The position numbers and the translations under genes are program-made. From BS750m-G57 sp964607575 (GTDB lineage: Bacteria > Planctomycetota > Phycisphaerae > SM23-33), in assembly GCA_964607575.1 (NCBI GenBank), contig CAZSLS010000026.1, positions 1 to 46,895 of the forward strand: a DNA stretch of 46,895 nucleotides, given 5' to 3'. Of this stretch, positions 17,250 through 25,329 are shown one piece after another. The notes beneath the pieces were generated by a model. The model was not told the DNA's origin. It did not search any database and saw nothing but the letters and a program-made list of their open reading frames with translations. Every line of letters begins with the position of its first letter. The stretch's first letter is position 1.

Positions 17250-18215
17250 ATGAATGCTGCACCCGAAACGCAATCGCCTCGCGGGACGTTCGTGATGAAC
17301 GTGCTGTCGAACCGGCAGCTTTGTCGCGGGCATTACCTGATGCGCCTCGGCGGGTGTGAGTTTCCTCCGACTCTGGCGGGCCAGTTCGTACAGTTGCAAT
17401 GTCGCATACCGGGCGCCCAGGCCGGTTGGAGTGCGGTCGAAGTCGCCCCGGACGATTGGCCGAAACCGACCGGGCGGGAACTTACCGAAGCCGAGCCGCT
17501 CCTGCGGCGGCCGCTGAGCCTGGCCGGGCGGCGCGATACGGAATTTGACGTCGAACTGGACATCATCTACAGCGTTGTGGGCAAGGGCACGGCGTGGTTA
17601 GCCCGCGCCGGCGAGGGCGACGAGATAAGCCTGCTTGGTCCCCTGGGAAACGCATTTGCTATCAGCGATCGCAAACCGCTTGCCGCGCTGGTCGGTGGCG
17701 GGGTGGGAATACCGCCGATGATCTATCTCGCCTCAGCGATGCAAACCGCGGGCAAGGGGGCGGTGGCGTTCTGCGGCGCCCGTTCAGCCGACATGCTGCC
17801 TGTTACGCTTGCCCCAGCCGTCGGGGTCGCACCGGACGGACAACCGTCGGCGAGCATATCGCAGTTCGCCCAGTTCGGCGTCGATTCGGTTATCGCCACC
17901 GACGACGGTTCGCTGGGGTGGAAGGGCTTCGTTTCCGAATCGCTGGCGAGATGGCTTGACGGACTGGACACGCCGTCGGACGACGCTGTGGTTTACACAT
18001 GCGGTCCCGAGCCGATGATGCGTGTGGTGGCTGAGATATGCATCGCCCGCGACGTGGAATGTCAGGTATCGCTCGAGCGCCACATGGCGTGTGGGATGGG
18101 GACGTGTCAATCGTGCGTTTGCAAAACCAAATCCGACGCCGAACAGGGCTGGTCCTACAAACTCTGCTGCACCGACGGACCGGTATTCGACGCGAGAGCG
18201 ATCATCTGGGGATAG
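17250..18215 (+). CDS. pyrK: Dihydroorotate dehydrogenase electron-transfer subunit (PyrK-like)
   Basis: 321 residues from the ATG at 17250. It carries electrons from the FMN subunit PyrD to NAD in class 1B dihydroorotate dehydrogenase. An FAD-binding segment RRPLSLAGRR is near 92-101, a GGGVGIPPM nucleotide loop is near 150, YTCGPEPMM near 250, and the C-terminal 2Fe-2S ligands are C-GMGT-C-QS-C plus a later C in the CTDGPVF segment. About 50-60 residues longer than typical PyrK, with an insert before the FAD motif. No pyrD is adjacent. No Shine-Dalgarno is seen; a TATTAT box (17238-17243) ends 6 bases before the ATG. Confidence 0.88.
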   Translation: MNAAPETQSPRGTFVMNVLSNRQLCRGHYLMRLGGCEFPPTLAGQFVQLQCRIPGAQAGWSAVEVAPDDWPKPTGRELTEAEPLLRRPLSLAGRRDTEFDVELDIIYSVVGKGTAWLARAGEGDEISLLGPLGNAFAISDRKPLAALVGGGVGIPPMIYLASAMQTAGKGAVAFCGARSADMLPVTLAPAVGVAPDGQPSASISQFAQFGVDSVIATDDGSLGWKGFVSESLARWLDGLDTPSDDAVVYTCGPEPMMRVVAEICIARDVECQVSLERHMACGMGTCQSCVCKTKSDAEQGWSYKLCCTDGPVFDARAIIWG

Positions 18216-18232
18216 GGCTCCGGTTATCGCGG

Positions 18233-18808
18233 TCAGGCCAGGATCCTGTCGACGAGCGCGTCAACTTCAGAAAGCAGTTCGTCAGTCGAGCCGTTGTTAA
18301 GCAGGGTGAAATCGGCGATGGCGATCGGTCCGCCTTTTTGGATATTCTCGATCTCGGCGAAATCCCTCTGCTCGGCTTCAGATGGAGATAATGGTCTGAC
18401 TTTGCGGTTTGCGAGCCTGGCGTATCTGACATCGCGGTCAGCGCAGATCGCGATTACATACATTGGGTTGGTTAGTTCCCGGCGCAGGTGAGTGTACTCG
18501 GCCCAGGAATACAGGCCGTCGACGATCGTGGGATGCTGCTGGAGGTTTTCGCGAATTGTCGGTAGAGAGAGCTTGGCGTAAGCTTCCTGTCCGTGAAGTT
18601 CGCGGAGCGACTCCCTGACGGTCTTTTCGTTTTCCTGGCAGGCCTCGAGCCCTCGCGTGCTTACTTCATCGAGCGTAATGCCTCCAAAATAGACCACGGG
18701 CCAGCCGCGCCGGGCAAGGCAGTCGACAAGTGTGGATTTGCCCACTCCGGGCATTCCGACAGCCACAAAAAGAGGATTCATTGACATCAGTGGTGAGTAT
18801 CCTTTCAT
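18233..18808 (-). CDS. P-loop nucleotide kinase-like protein (UPF0200/dephospho-CoA kinase-like)
   Basis: 191 residues. ATG at 18808 overlaps the radical SAM stop as ATGA, so I use it; in-frame ATGs at 18787 and 18781 are alternatives closer to the domain start. Walker A is VGMPGVGKST. The IVDGLYSWAEYTHLRRE segment and the later RDFAEIEN...IAIADFTLLNN pattern match the UPF0200 family of small kinases related to dephospho-CoA kinase. The substrate is unknown. Coupling to the radical SAM gene suggests a shared role, perhaps cofactor or nucleotide related. Confidence 0.75.
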   Translation of the reverse strand: MKGYSPLMSMNPLFVAVGMPGVGKSTLVDCLARRGWPVVYFGGITLDEVSTRGLEACQENEKTVRESLRELHGQEAYAKLSLPTIRENLQQHPTIVDGLYSWAEYTHLRRELTNPMYVIAICADRDVRYARLANRKVRPLSPSEAEQRDFAEIENIQKGGPIAIADFTLLNNGSTDELLSEVDALVDRILA

Positions 18809-20613
18809 TTCGGCGGATTGTCAACGACTTCCGTTTCCCCCAGCGTTTGGAGCATCTGTTCGTACTGGGCTCTGAGCTTGGCGGTGGTGTGTTTGCATTG
18901 TATATGGGCCCAGGGAAGGGTCTCGTCGGCGGGGATTTCGCGGTGGGCGTAGAAGGCTGGGTCGATCCCGGTTTCCTCGAAGGCGGCGGTCCACTTTTCG
19001 TAGTCGAAGTGTTCTCGCCAGGCGTCCATGCGGGCGCCGCTTTTCCAGGCCGCGAGGATGACTCGACCTACCCTGCGGTCGCCGCGACAGACTACCGCTT
19101 CGAGTATACTCAACTCGATCCAGTGGAACTTGAAGTTGACGGCCGACCGTCTGGAAATATCGTTGAGGTGGTGCTTGACGCCCAGGAAGTAATCGAAGTC
19201 GCGCATCGCCGCCCACTGCATCGGCGTGTGCGGTTTGGGCACGAGCCAGGAAACGCTCGCCGAGATCGATCCGGGATGCCCCGTTATGCCCTTGCCCGTC
19301 ATCGACAGGCGTCTGCACAGGTCGTAGATTCCGTCGATGTCGGCTTGGGTTTCACCGGGCATACCGGCCATGAAATACGTTTTCACCTTTCGCCATCCGG
19401 CGTGGTAGGCGGCTTCGACGCCGGCGAGCATGTCTTCGTCGGTGATTTGCTTGTTGATGGCGTTTCGCATCCGCTCAAGGGCGGCTTCGGGGGCGATGGT
19501 CAGCCCGCCTTTCCTGACGCCCGATGTCAGTGCGGGCAGTTCCTTGAGTTGGCTGTTGACGCGGAGGCTGGGTAGTGAGACCGAGACGTGTTGCGGGGCG
19601 AATTCAGCGTTGAGTCGTTCGATCAGTTCGCCGAGGTGCGGGTAATCGCTGGTCGAGAGGCTCAGGAGTGATATCTCGCGATACCCGGTGGCGTCGATTG
19701 CGGCGCGTGCGGTGGCGAGGATTTCGTCTACGCTGCGATACCTCACGGGGAGTCGGGCGAATCCGGCTTGGCAGAACCGGCAGGCATTGGGGCAGCCCCG
19801 CATGATCTCGAGCGTTACGCGGTCGTGGACTGCTTCTGCAACGGGCACGAGCGGTGCGGTAACCGGCGGGGAGTCCGACAGGTTTGCGATGTAGGCGCGA
19901 TGGATGGTTTTGGGCACATCGTCTCGCAGGGGTTCGAGTTCCGCCAGCGTTCCGTCATCGTTGTATCGCGGTTGGTAGAGGCTCGGGGCGTAGACGCCTT
20001 CGATGGTCCTGGCGGCCTGGAGGATCATCTCGTCGCGACCGGCGCCGGATTGCTTGCCCTGACGGACGAGTTCGACGATCTGCGCGAGCGGGATTTCACC
20101 GTCGCCGGTGACGAACAGGTCAACGAAGTCGGCGAGCGCCTCGGGCGTGTCGGCTAGCGAGTCGCCGCCGACGATCAGCGGGTGCCTCTCCGTCCGATCT
20201 GCCGCCAGGAGCGGGACGCCTGCAAGGTCGAGCATCGTCAGCATGTTGGTAGCGCACATTTCGTACGCCAGAGAGAATCCGATAATGTCGAAATCCCCGA
20301 TCGCCGCTCGAGATTCCCAACCGAACAGCGGTACCTCGGCGCTTCGCATGACGGCTTCTGACGCCGGGTCGGGGCAGTATGTCCTGTCGCATGCAACCGC
20401 GGGCATGTCGTTCAGCACGTTGTAGAGTACCTGGCTGCCGAGGTGGGATATCCCGATGTGGTAAGTGTCGGGGAACGCCATCGCGACGGTGACTTCGGCG
20501 GCGTTTACGTCGGCGCAGCGGGCATTTATTTCCAGACCGATATACTGGCTCGGTTGGCGGACGAAAGGCAGGAAGCTCTTGCCCAGGATTTCTCTCAGAT
20601 CTCTGATGGCCAT
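18805..20613 (-). CDS. TIGR03960-like radical SAM protein with B12-binding-like N domain
   Basis: 602 residues. Radical SAM cluster ligands form C-x3-C-x2-C at 274, 278 and 281 (RGCPNACRFC). The N-terminal ~200 residues have the fold pattern of a cobalamin-binding domain (IGFSLAYEMCATNML, LIVGGDSLADTPEAL), though without a clear DxHxxG cobalt ligand. LTIAPEAALERMR and YFMAGMPGETQADI are typical of the family. Members are widespread in anaerobes, often fused or next to a DUF2344 protein; no DUF2344 is present here. The reaction is unknown. It shares a short divergent region with the gene at 20676. Confidence 0.85.
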   Translation of the reverse strand: MAIRDLREILGKSFLPFVRQPSQYIGLEINARCADVNAAEVTVAMAFPDTYHIGISHLGSQVLYNVLNDMPAVACDRTYCPDPASEAVMRSAEVPLFGWESRAAIGDFDIIGFSLAYEMCATNMLTMLDLAGVPLLAADRTERHPLIVGGDSLADTPEALADFVDLFVTGDGEIPLAQIVELVRQGKQSGAGRDEMILQAARTIEGVYAPSLYQPRYNDDGTLAELEPLRDDVPKTIHRAYIANLSDSPPVTAPLVPVAEAVHDRVTLEIMRGCPNACRFCQAGFARLPVRYRSVDEILATARAAIDATGYREISLLSLSTSDYPHLGELIERLNAEFAPQHVSVSLPSLRVNSQLKELPALTSGVRKGGLTIAPEAALERMRNAINKQITDEDMLAGVEAAYHAGWRKVKTYFMAGMPGETQADIDGIYDLCRRLSMTGKGITGHPGSISASVSWLVPKPHTPMQWAAMRDFDYFLGVKHHLNDISRRSAVNFKFHWIELSILEAVVCRGDRRVGRVILAAWKSGARMDAWREHFDYEKWTAAFEETGIDPAFYAHREIPADETLPWAHIQCKHTTAKLRAQYEQMLQTLGETEVVDNPPK

Positions 20614-20638
20614 GGATGCAGCATAGTATTGCGGATGG

Positions 20639-20666
20639 TTGCGAAATTCCAGTGCGACTGTATGAT
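20639..20666 (+). promoter_or_regulatory. Candidate promoter for the small membrane protein-yjbQ operon
   Basis: TTGCGA (20639-20644), 16-base spacer, TATGAT (20661-20666), ending only 9 bases before the ATG at 20676, so the 5' leader would be about three bases. A TACTAT box for the opposite strand (20628-20623) lies in the same 62-base divergent region. Confidence 0.45.
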
Positions 20667-20675
20667 ACTGTACTC

Positions 20676-20927
20676 ATGAGACGACGCATTCCTACAATCA
20701 ACCTGCTCATCATTGCGGTAATCGTGATGATGGTTTGCATTCCGATGGTCTTCTTTCGTTTCAGGATGATGATGGCCAACAAGGTGGGCATATTCCTGAT
20801 TCTCGGCTTGGTGATAGTGATAGGTGTTCTGGCCCGGATGGGCGGAGATCACAAGGCCAGGCGTCTTGCCGAGGAGAAGCGTCGCAAGCAACTCACAGAC
20901 GGTAAGTCCGGAAGGAAACAGAAATGA
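20676..20927 (+). CDS. Small two-helix membrane protein
   Basis: 83 residues from the ATG at 20676. Basic start (MRRRIP), two hydrophobic helices at about 7-28 and 34-52 and a basic, hydrophilic C-terminal tail. No family recognised. Its stop overlaps the yjbQ start as ATGA, which supports it as a real, translated gene. It may anchor or regulate something in the membrane, but nothing in the sequence says what. Confidence 0.6.
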   Translation: MRRRIPTINLLIIAVIVMMVCIPMVFFRFRMMMANKVGIFLILGLVIVIGVLARMGGDHKARRLAEEKRRKQLTDGKSGRKQK

Positions 20928-21346
20928 AATCGCAGACCGAATACCTGAGGTTCAACGTTCCTTCGCGGATGGGTTTCGTTAACATTACCCGCGAAGTGGA
21001 GCAGGTTGTCTCCGAATCCGGTGTGCGGGAAGGGCTCGTGCTGGTCAACGCCATGCACATAACCGCGAGCGTGTTCATTAACGACAATGAGCCCGGTCTG
21101 CACGAAGACTACAAGCGCTGGCTTGAGGATTTGGCTCCGTTCGATCCGTCTCCGGAGCGATATCATCATAACCGCACCGGCGAGGATAACGGCGACGCTC
21201 ACCACAAACGCCAGATAATGGGGCGCGAAGTTGTGGTCGCGATTACCGACGGGCGTCTTGACTTCGGACCGTGGGAGCAGATATTCTACGGTGAGTTTGA
21301 CGGACGCCGTTCAAAAAGAGTTTTGGTGAAGGTCATTGGAGAGTAG
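20924..21346 (+). CDS. yjbQ: YjbQ family protein (UPF0047)
   Basis: 140 residues, normal for the family. Overlaps the previous gene by 4 bases and has AGGAAA upstream. Hallmarks: NAMHITASVFINDNEPGL, YHHNRTGEDNGDAH with the conserved metal-site histidines, and the C-terminal GPWEQIFYGEFDGRR. The compact beta-barrel binds a metal; family members have weak thiamine-phosphate synthase activity when overexpressed, but the true role is unsettled. Having thiL elsewhere in the window is probably coincidence. Confidence 0.9.
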   Translation: MKSQTEYLRFNVPSRMGFVNITREVEQVVSESGVREGLVLVNAMHITASVFINDNEPGLHEDYKRWLEDLAPFDPSPERYHHNRTGEDNGDAHHKRQIMGREVVVAITDGRLDFGPWEQIFYGEFDGRRSKRVLVKVIGE

Positions 21347-21348
21347 AA

Positions 21349-21849
21349 ATGACGCTCACATTCAAGTGCGAACACTGTCACAAGAAGGTAAGCGCACCGG
21401 ATTCAGTCGGTGGTAAGCGGGGCAAGTGCCCTTTCTGTAAAGAGAGTACGTACATTCCCATGCCCGTCAGCGACGACGAAATCCTGGACCTGGCGCCGCT
21501 GGACGCTGCAGAAGAGCAGAATCGTCAGAAGCTGGAGTCCGAACTCTGGGAACAGGATCGAGAGCTGATCGCTAATACCGGCGGGACAGAGCCCGTTCCA
21601 CTGACCGAGCGAGAGGAGCTTTCATCCGAAGATCTCCATCACTTCGTGATCAACTACTGCATAGATATGGCCGCCGGTAACCTCGAGCGCGCACATAAAC
21701 ATGCCGACGAACTCAAGGGTTTCGGAAAGCTTGGCGCCGAGGCGGTGAAGTATTTTCAGATCGTTCAGGGCACCGAGCCGGCCTTGGCGAAGATACCTCC
21801 GCCGGTGGTCCAGGGATTCCTCAAGGACCTGACCGACAGACTCCAGTAG
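21349..21849 (+). CDS. Zinc-ribbon protein of unknown function
   Basis: 166 residues, starting 2 bases after yjbQ with GGAG 7 bases upstream of the ATG. An N-terminal zinc ribbon (residues 4-36) has CEHC and, 20 residues on, CPFC, with the GGKRGKCPFC pattern common in small planctomycete proteins. The rest is acidic and helical, and includes DLHHFVINYCIDMAAGNLERA. The remainder resembles no family known to me. Likely cytoplasmic; co-transcribed with yjbQ. Confidence 0.65.
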   Translation: MTLTFKCEHCHKKVSAPDSVGGKRGKCPFCKESTYIPMPVSDDEILDLAPLDAAEEQNRQKLESELWEQDRELIANTGGTEPVPLTEREELSSEDLHHFVINYCIDMAAGNLERAHKHADELKGFGKLGAEAVKYFQIVQGTEPALAKIPPPVVQGFLKDLTDRLQ

Positions 21850-21890
21850 CCGGCTGCAATTGTCCAAGCGGATTGGTTTTTACGCGCAGT

Positions 21891-21923
21891 AAAACGGGGC
21901 GGCTGCTTGTAGGCAACCGCCCC
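21891..21923 (-). terminator. Strong terminator for the 644-residue secreted protein gene
   Basis: GGGGCGG (21896-21902) pairs with CCGCCCC (21917-21923), extended by TGC/GCA inside. On the minus strand the stem is followed by GTTTTAC. It may also stop transcription arriving from the plus strand. Confidence 0.7.
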
Positions 21924-21947
21924 GCGGGGTGCTGAAATCAGTTACTC

Positions 21948-23882
21948 TTAGAAGTCGCCGGCCGGCGGTGCCGCGCCCTTTTGCTCCGCCGGAGCTTCCT
22001 GCATGCCTCCCCCCATGGCTCCCATCATGAACATCCCCACCATCTGCTGAATCTTCGGAACGATCTCGCGGATCAGTGCGGTTGGCACGTATATGACGGA
22101 GTGTGCGGTGTTATCCTGCGTCTTGGCGCCAATGGCGATCGGTGTCTTGCACTTGAGCTCCGGGATAAACGCCGTCAGTTTCTGGCGTGCTTCGGGGTCT
22201 TCAACAGTCGACGCCATTCCGGTCCGGATAACATCCAGCAGGTTGGCGACATTCAGGAAAACCAGCATGTTGGGGTCCTTGGGCAAGACTTCCATCGCCG
22301 CGGCGGTACCCGGCGCATTGGGGATCGGTCCTTTACCGGCAGCGGTGGCGATGGCCTTGGCGGTCATAGCCGTACTGCCCGCGAAAGTGACCACTACCGT
22401 CTGTTTGTCGGGGGCGGCGATCAGGAAACGTATTTTGTCTTCGCCGAGGACCTTGCTCATTTCGGTACGATCTTTTTCTTTCATCTTCAGCAATTCGGGA
22501 TGCGAGATTTCTATCGCGTCAATCGAGACGTCTCCGGCTTTCTCCACGCCCTTACTGTAAATGATCTTCAGGTCCTTGGCGTCCTTGTCGTCGATGAGTG
22601 TCGTTATGAATGTCTGGGCGAGGGCGGCTTTGTCGGCGATCAGAGCCTTCAACTTGGCCGAATCCTTGCACTTGATGGACCATGCCAATCCGAACATTCC
22701 ATTGCCCGCCGGTGCGCCTCCGCCGACGAACTGGACCTCGGTGACCTGCTCCATCAGACCGGCGATGGTTTTCTTGGTCTTGGCCTTGGTTTCGGCGGTC
22801 AACTTTGTTTTCAGGGGCTCTATCGCCATAACGTCGTCGATCAGCTTTGTCATGAAATCGAACTCTCCGCCTGCGCCCATCGCGCCGGAACCGCCGACTG
22901 CCAGCACATAAGGCAGAGACGGAAGGGAGTCCAGCACGCTTGCGCCTTTGGATGTGGTTTTGCCCATCGCGGCCCAGGTTTTGGCCATCATGGTCCCGAC
23001 CTTGGCGACGTCGAGCGCCTCGACCACTATTCCGGTCTTGTCGAGTCTTATTCCACCGGCCTCGGAGTCGAGCTGCTCGAAGAGTTGTGTGATTAGCGAG
23101 AAGTAGATGTTCAATATCGGCCCGATACTCGGATCTTCGGCGGCCGCCTGCTTTCCTACCGTGTTGATCAGGGCGGTAACGGTTGGTGAGATGAGCTTGA
23201 AGTCGACGTGATAGGCGATGTCGTTCCGCGCTACGATGGCGGCTTCGGCTTTTGACAGTTCGTCGCCGGTCTTCTTTTTGGCGAGCATGACTGCCTTTAG
23301 TGCGTCCTTGTTGGGGCTCAGGAGGATGTAACTGCCCGCCCGCCCCGCGAACATTTTGCCCATTCTGAGTTCGACGGTGGCGAATTCCTGGTTCTCTGTG
23401 ACAATCTTGTAGTTTCCGAATACCTTCGAGAGGCTCTTTCCGGGCACGTAGAGTACAAAGGGGAACCCGGCCGCCAAGGCCTTGGCGTCCTTTTCGTCGA
23501 GTTCCTTGCCCGTGATACCGCTCAACGCGATGTTGGGCAGGTTAATACCGAACTGCTTGAGATCGAGCAGCACAACTGCCGCTCCGGCGTTCGGATTGAA
23601 GCCATCGCCGAGCTTGGCCTGCTGGCGAAGCATCTGCAGGATCATGCTTACCGGCGGGGCATCTTCCGGGGGAGGTGGCATGGCGCCGATGGACGTCATG
23701 AATTTTTCGATTTTGGTGACGGTATTCTGGACATTGTTCACGACTACATAGCCCGTCGCGCCGGCTGGGATATGCTTGAGCACAGACTCAGCGGGGGCCT
23801 CGGCGGCGGTATCCTGAGCCCAGAGGCCCGAGGTTAAAGCCAGCAGCAGGGTGATAGTTACCGCAACGTGGGGTTTGCGCAT
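21948..23882 (-). CDS. Large secreted protein of unknown function (DUF3352-like layout)
   Basis: 644 residues; ATG with GAAAGGAG 9 bases upstream. Signal peptide at 1-22 (LTSGLWAQ). The mature protein begins with PAGATGYVVVNNVQ, a pattern seen at the start of DUF3352-type surface proteins, and continues with alternating alpha/beta stretches rich in Ala, Lys and Gly and almost free of cysteine. The C terminus is Gly/Met-rich then Ala/Pro-rich. No catalytic motif is visible. It is a single-gene unit with its own promoter and terminator and a strong ribosome site, so it is probably well expressed. Confidence 0.65.
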   Translation of the reverse strand: MRKPHVAVTITLLLALTSGLWAQDTAAEAPAESVLKHIPAGATGYVVVNNVQNTVTKIEKFMTSIGAMPPPPEDAPPVSMILQMLRQQAKLGDGFNPNAGAAVVLLDLKQFGINLPNIALSGITGKELDEKDAKALAAGFPFVLYVPGKSLSKVFGNYKIVTENQEFATVELRMGKMFAGRAGSYILLSPNKDALKAVMLAKKKTGDELSKAEAAIVARNDIAYHVDFKLISPTVTALINTVGKQAAAEDPSIGPILNIYFSLITQLFEQLDSEAGGIRLDKTGIVVEALDVAKVGTMMAKTWAAMGKTTSKGASVLDSLPSLPYVLAVGGSGAMGAGGEFDFMTKLIDDVMAIEPLKTKLTAETKAKTKKTIAGLMEQVTEVQFVGGGAPAGNGMFGLAWSIKCKDSAKLKALIADKAALAQTFITTLIDDKDAKDLKIIYSKGVEKAGDVSIDAIEISHPELLKMKEKDRTEMSKVLGEDKIRFLIAAPDKQTVVVTFAGSTAMTAKAIATAAGKGPIPNAPGTAAAMEVLPKDPNMLVFLNVANLLDVIRTGMASTVEDPEARQKLTAFIPELKCKTPIAIGAKTQDNTAHSVIYVPTALIREIVPKIQQMVGMFMMGAMGGGMQEAPAEQKGAAPPAGDF

Positions 23883-23947
23883 GGTAAGTCTCCTTTCAGG
23901 TATTTATGCGGTAGCACCGTCCGTGGGAATGCTTTTCATACCGCTTG

Positions 23948-23975
23948 TATATATCCGCTGCAGTGGTGGTGTCAA
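23948..23975 (-). promoter_or_regulatory. Strong sigma70-type promoter for the secreted protein gene
   Basis: On the minus strand: perfect TTGACA (23975-23970), 16-base spacer, TATATA (23953-23948). The transcript would start about 58 bases before the ATG at 23882. Confidence 0.65.
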
Positions 23976-24052
23976 AACCATTTTTGCAGGGCATACACAT
24001 TCTGGTACGCATATCGGGTCGTATTGGTTACATGCGAATGCCCGCGATGGTG

Positions 24053-24081
24053 TTGAATTCGCCCGGTTGTGCGGGTACGAT
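24053..24081 (+). promoter_or_regulatory. Candidate promoter for hpt, giving a near-leaderless transcript
   Basis: TTGAAT (24053-24058), 17-base spacer, TACGAT (24076-24081). The ATG follows 7 bases later, at the expected transcription start; no clear ribosome site is present. Confidence 0.45.
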
Positions 24082-24088
24082 TCGGTGG

Positions 24089-24682
24089 ATGGGCAATTCC
24101 AGAGAGACAGATAGTCCGGGGTCGGGGGCTGATCCCAACGGTGCGCTCAGGGTGATAATCCCCGCCGATCGTATTGCCGCCCGCGTCGGGGAACTGGCAA
24201 GAGAGCTTACCGCCTGCTACGGGCACGGCGAGTTGACGATTGTCGGCGTGATGACGGGCGTGTTCGTGTTTCTGGCGGATCTGATGAGAAACCTCTCCAT
24301 GCCGATCCGCCTGGATATTGTCTCGGTATGTTCGTATCCGGGTGAGTCCACAAAATCTCACGGTCCGCAACTAATCCTTCCTCCTACCAGCGATCTGACC
24401 GGAAGGGACGTGCTGGTAGTCGACGATATCCTCGACAGCGGTCGGACGATGACGTTCCTGCTGGATCTGTTTTCGGCGGCGAGACCGGCAAGCCTGCGAA
24501 CCTGCGTGCTGCTCCGTAAAGATCTGGGCGAAGTTGTAGAGCGTCCGGACGCTGATTTCATCGGCTTCGACGTACCGGATAAATTTGTCGTCGGTTACGG
24601 GCTGGACTACGACGACCTGTACCGTGGGCTTCCGGACCTTTGTGTTCTCGATCCGTCCGGTGCGGGGGAGGACGCCGAATGA
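24089..24682 (+). CDS. hpt: Hypoxanthine phosphoribosyltransferase-like protein
   Basis: 197 residues from the ATG at 24089; the frame is open to 23945 but the upstream part is not conserved-looking. It would salvage hypoxanthine or guanine with PRPP to give IMP or GMP. The PRPP loop reads VLVVDDILDSGRTM near 100-113, preceded by LTIVGVMTGVFVFLADLM, which fits the purine PRTase fold, and followed by DFIGFDVPDKFVVGYGLDYDDLYRGLPDL, the typical 6-oxopurine C terminus. Exact base specificity cannot be read from sequence. It overlaps the next gene as ATGA. Confidence 0.88.
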   Translation: MGNSRETDSPGSGADPNGALRVIIPADRIAARVGELARELTACYGHGELTIVGVMTGVFVFLADLMRNLSMPIRLDIVSVCSYPGESTKSHGPQLILPPTSDLTGRDVLVVDDILDSGRTMTFLLDLFSAARPASLRTCVLLRKDLGEVVERPDADFIGFDVPDKFVVGYGLDYDDLYRGLPDLCVLDPSGAGEDAE

Positions 24683-25212
24683 GCCCGTCTGCTTCACAGC
24701 CCGTGTCGATGTCCCGCGAGGCCGTGCTACAGCATCTGCTCGGCGAGGGAGAACTCGTGCTGCTGACGGTCAAACCCAGCGCGTGGTTCGTGCCCCTGAC
24801 GTCAGTGAGGACCCTGGCGGTCCTGGCGCTGGTGGCTGTCAGCGGACACTACCTCGGACGGGGGATACCCATGGGGCGCGGTCCCCAGACCGTCGAAGTA
24901 CTCTGCGGGATACTGGCTGTGGCAAGGTTGGTAGTGGCGTGCTGCCAGTGGACCGGAACGCTCTACGTGCTGACCAATCGCAGGGTGCTGCGGATTCGCG
25001 GGGCGGTCAGGGTAACCATCGTCGGTTGCGCACTGACCGATATCCGCCACACCGCCTTGTTGACTACCGGTCTGATCGAACGCCTCGGAGGGGTCGGTAC
25101 GCTGTTCTTCCAGACCGATCGCGGAAATCTTATCGGCGGTGAATGGTTGCACATATCCCGTCCGAGCGAAGTTCTTGAAATGATAGATAAGGCAATCAGC
25201 CAGGCGATTTGA
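24679..25212 (+). CDS. Membrane protein with bacterial PH domain (bPH2-like)
   Basis: 177 residues. Start chosen at the ATGA overlap with hpt. Two membrane helices are likely at about 42-60 and 70-90, followed by a soluble domain starting YVLTNRRVLRIRGA, the hallmark opening of YdbS/bPH2 domains, and ending in an amphipathic helix. These proteins are membrane-associated with unclear function. Coupling with hpt is probably organisational. Confidence 0.7.
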   Translation: MSPSASQPVSMSREAVLQHLLGEGELVLLTVKPSAWFVPLTSVRTLAVLALVAVSGHYLGRGIPMGRGPQTVEVLCGILAVARLVVACCQWTGTLYVLTNRRVLRIRGAVRVTIVGCALTDIRHTALLTTGLIERLGGVGTLFFQTDRGNLIGGEWLHISRPSEVLEMIDKAISQAI

Positions 25213-25329
25213 TCGCGGCGGAGACGGACGCCCTTTTCTCCGGAGGCCGGGGTGCTCCGCGAAATCTACAGATTGCTTGCAAACTTGCCCGCCATGGGCA
25301 TGATTGTTGACCTTACCTGGAAAGTGCTT

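Noticed and set aside
17145..17399. Upstream extension of argH
   Set aside because: Overlaps pyrK on the other strand and lacks lyase-like sequence; the ATG at 17144 has AAGGAG.
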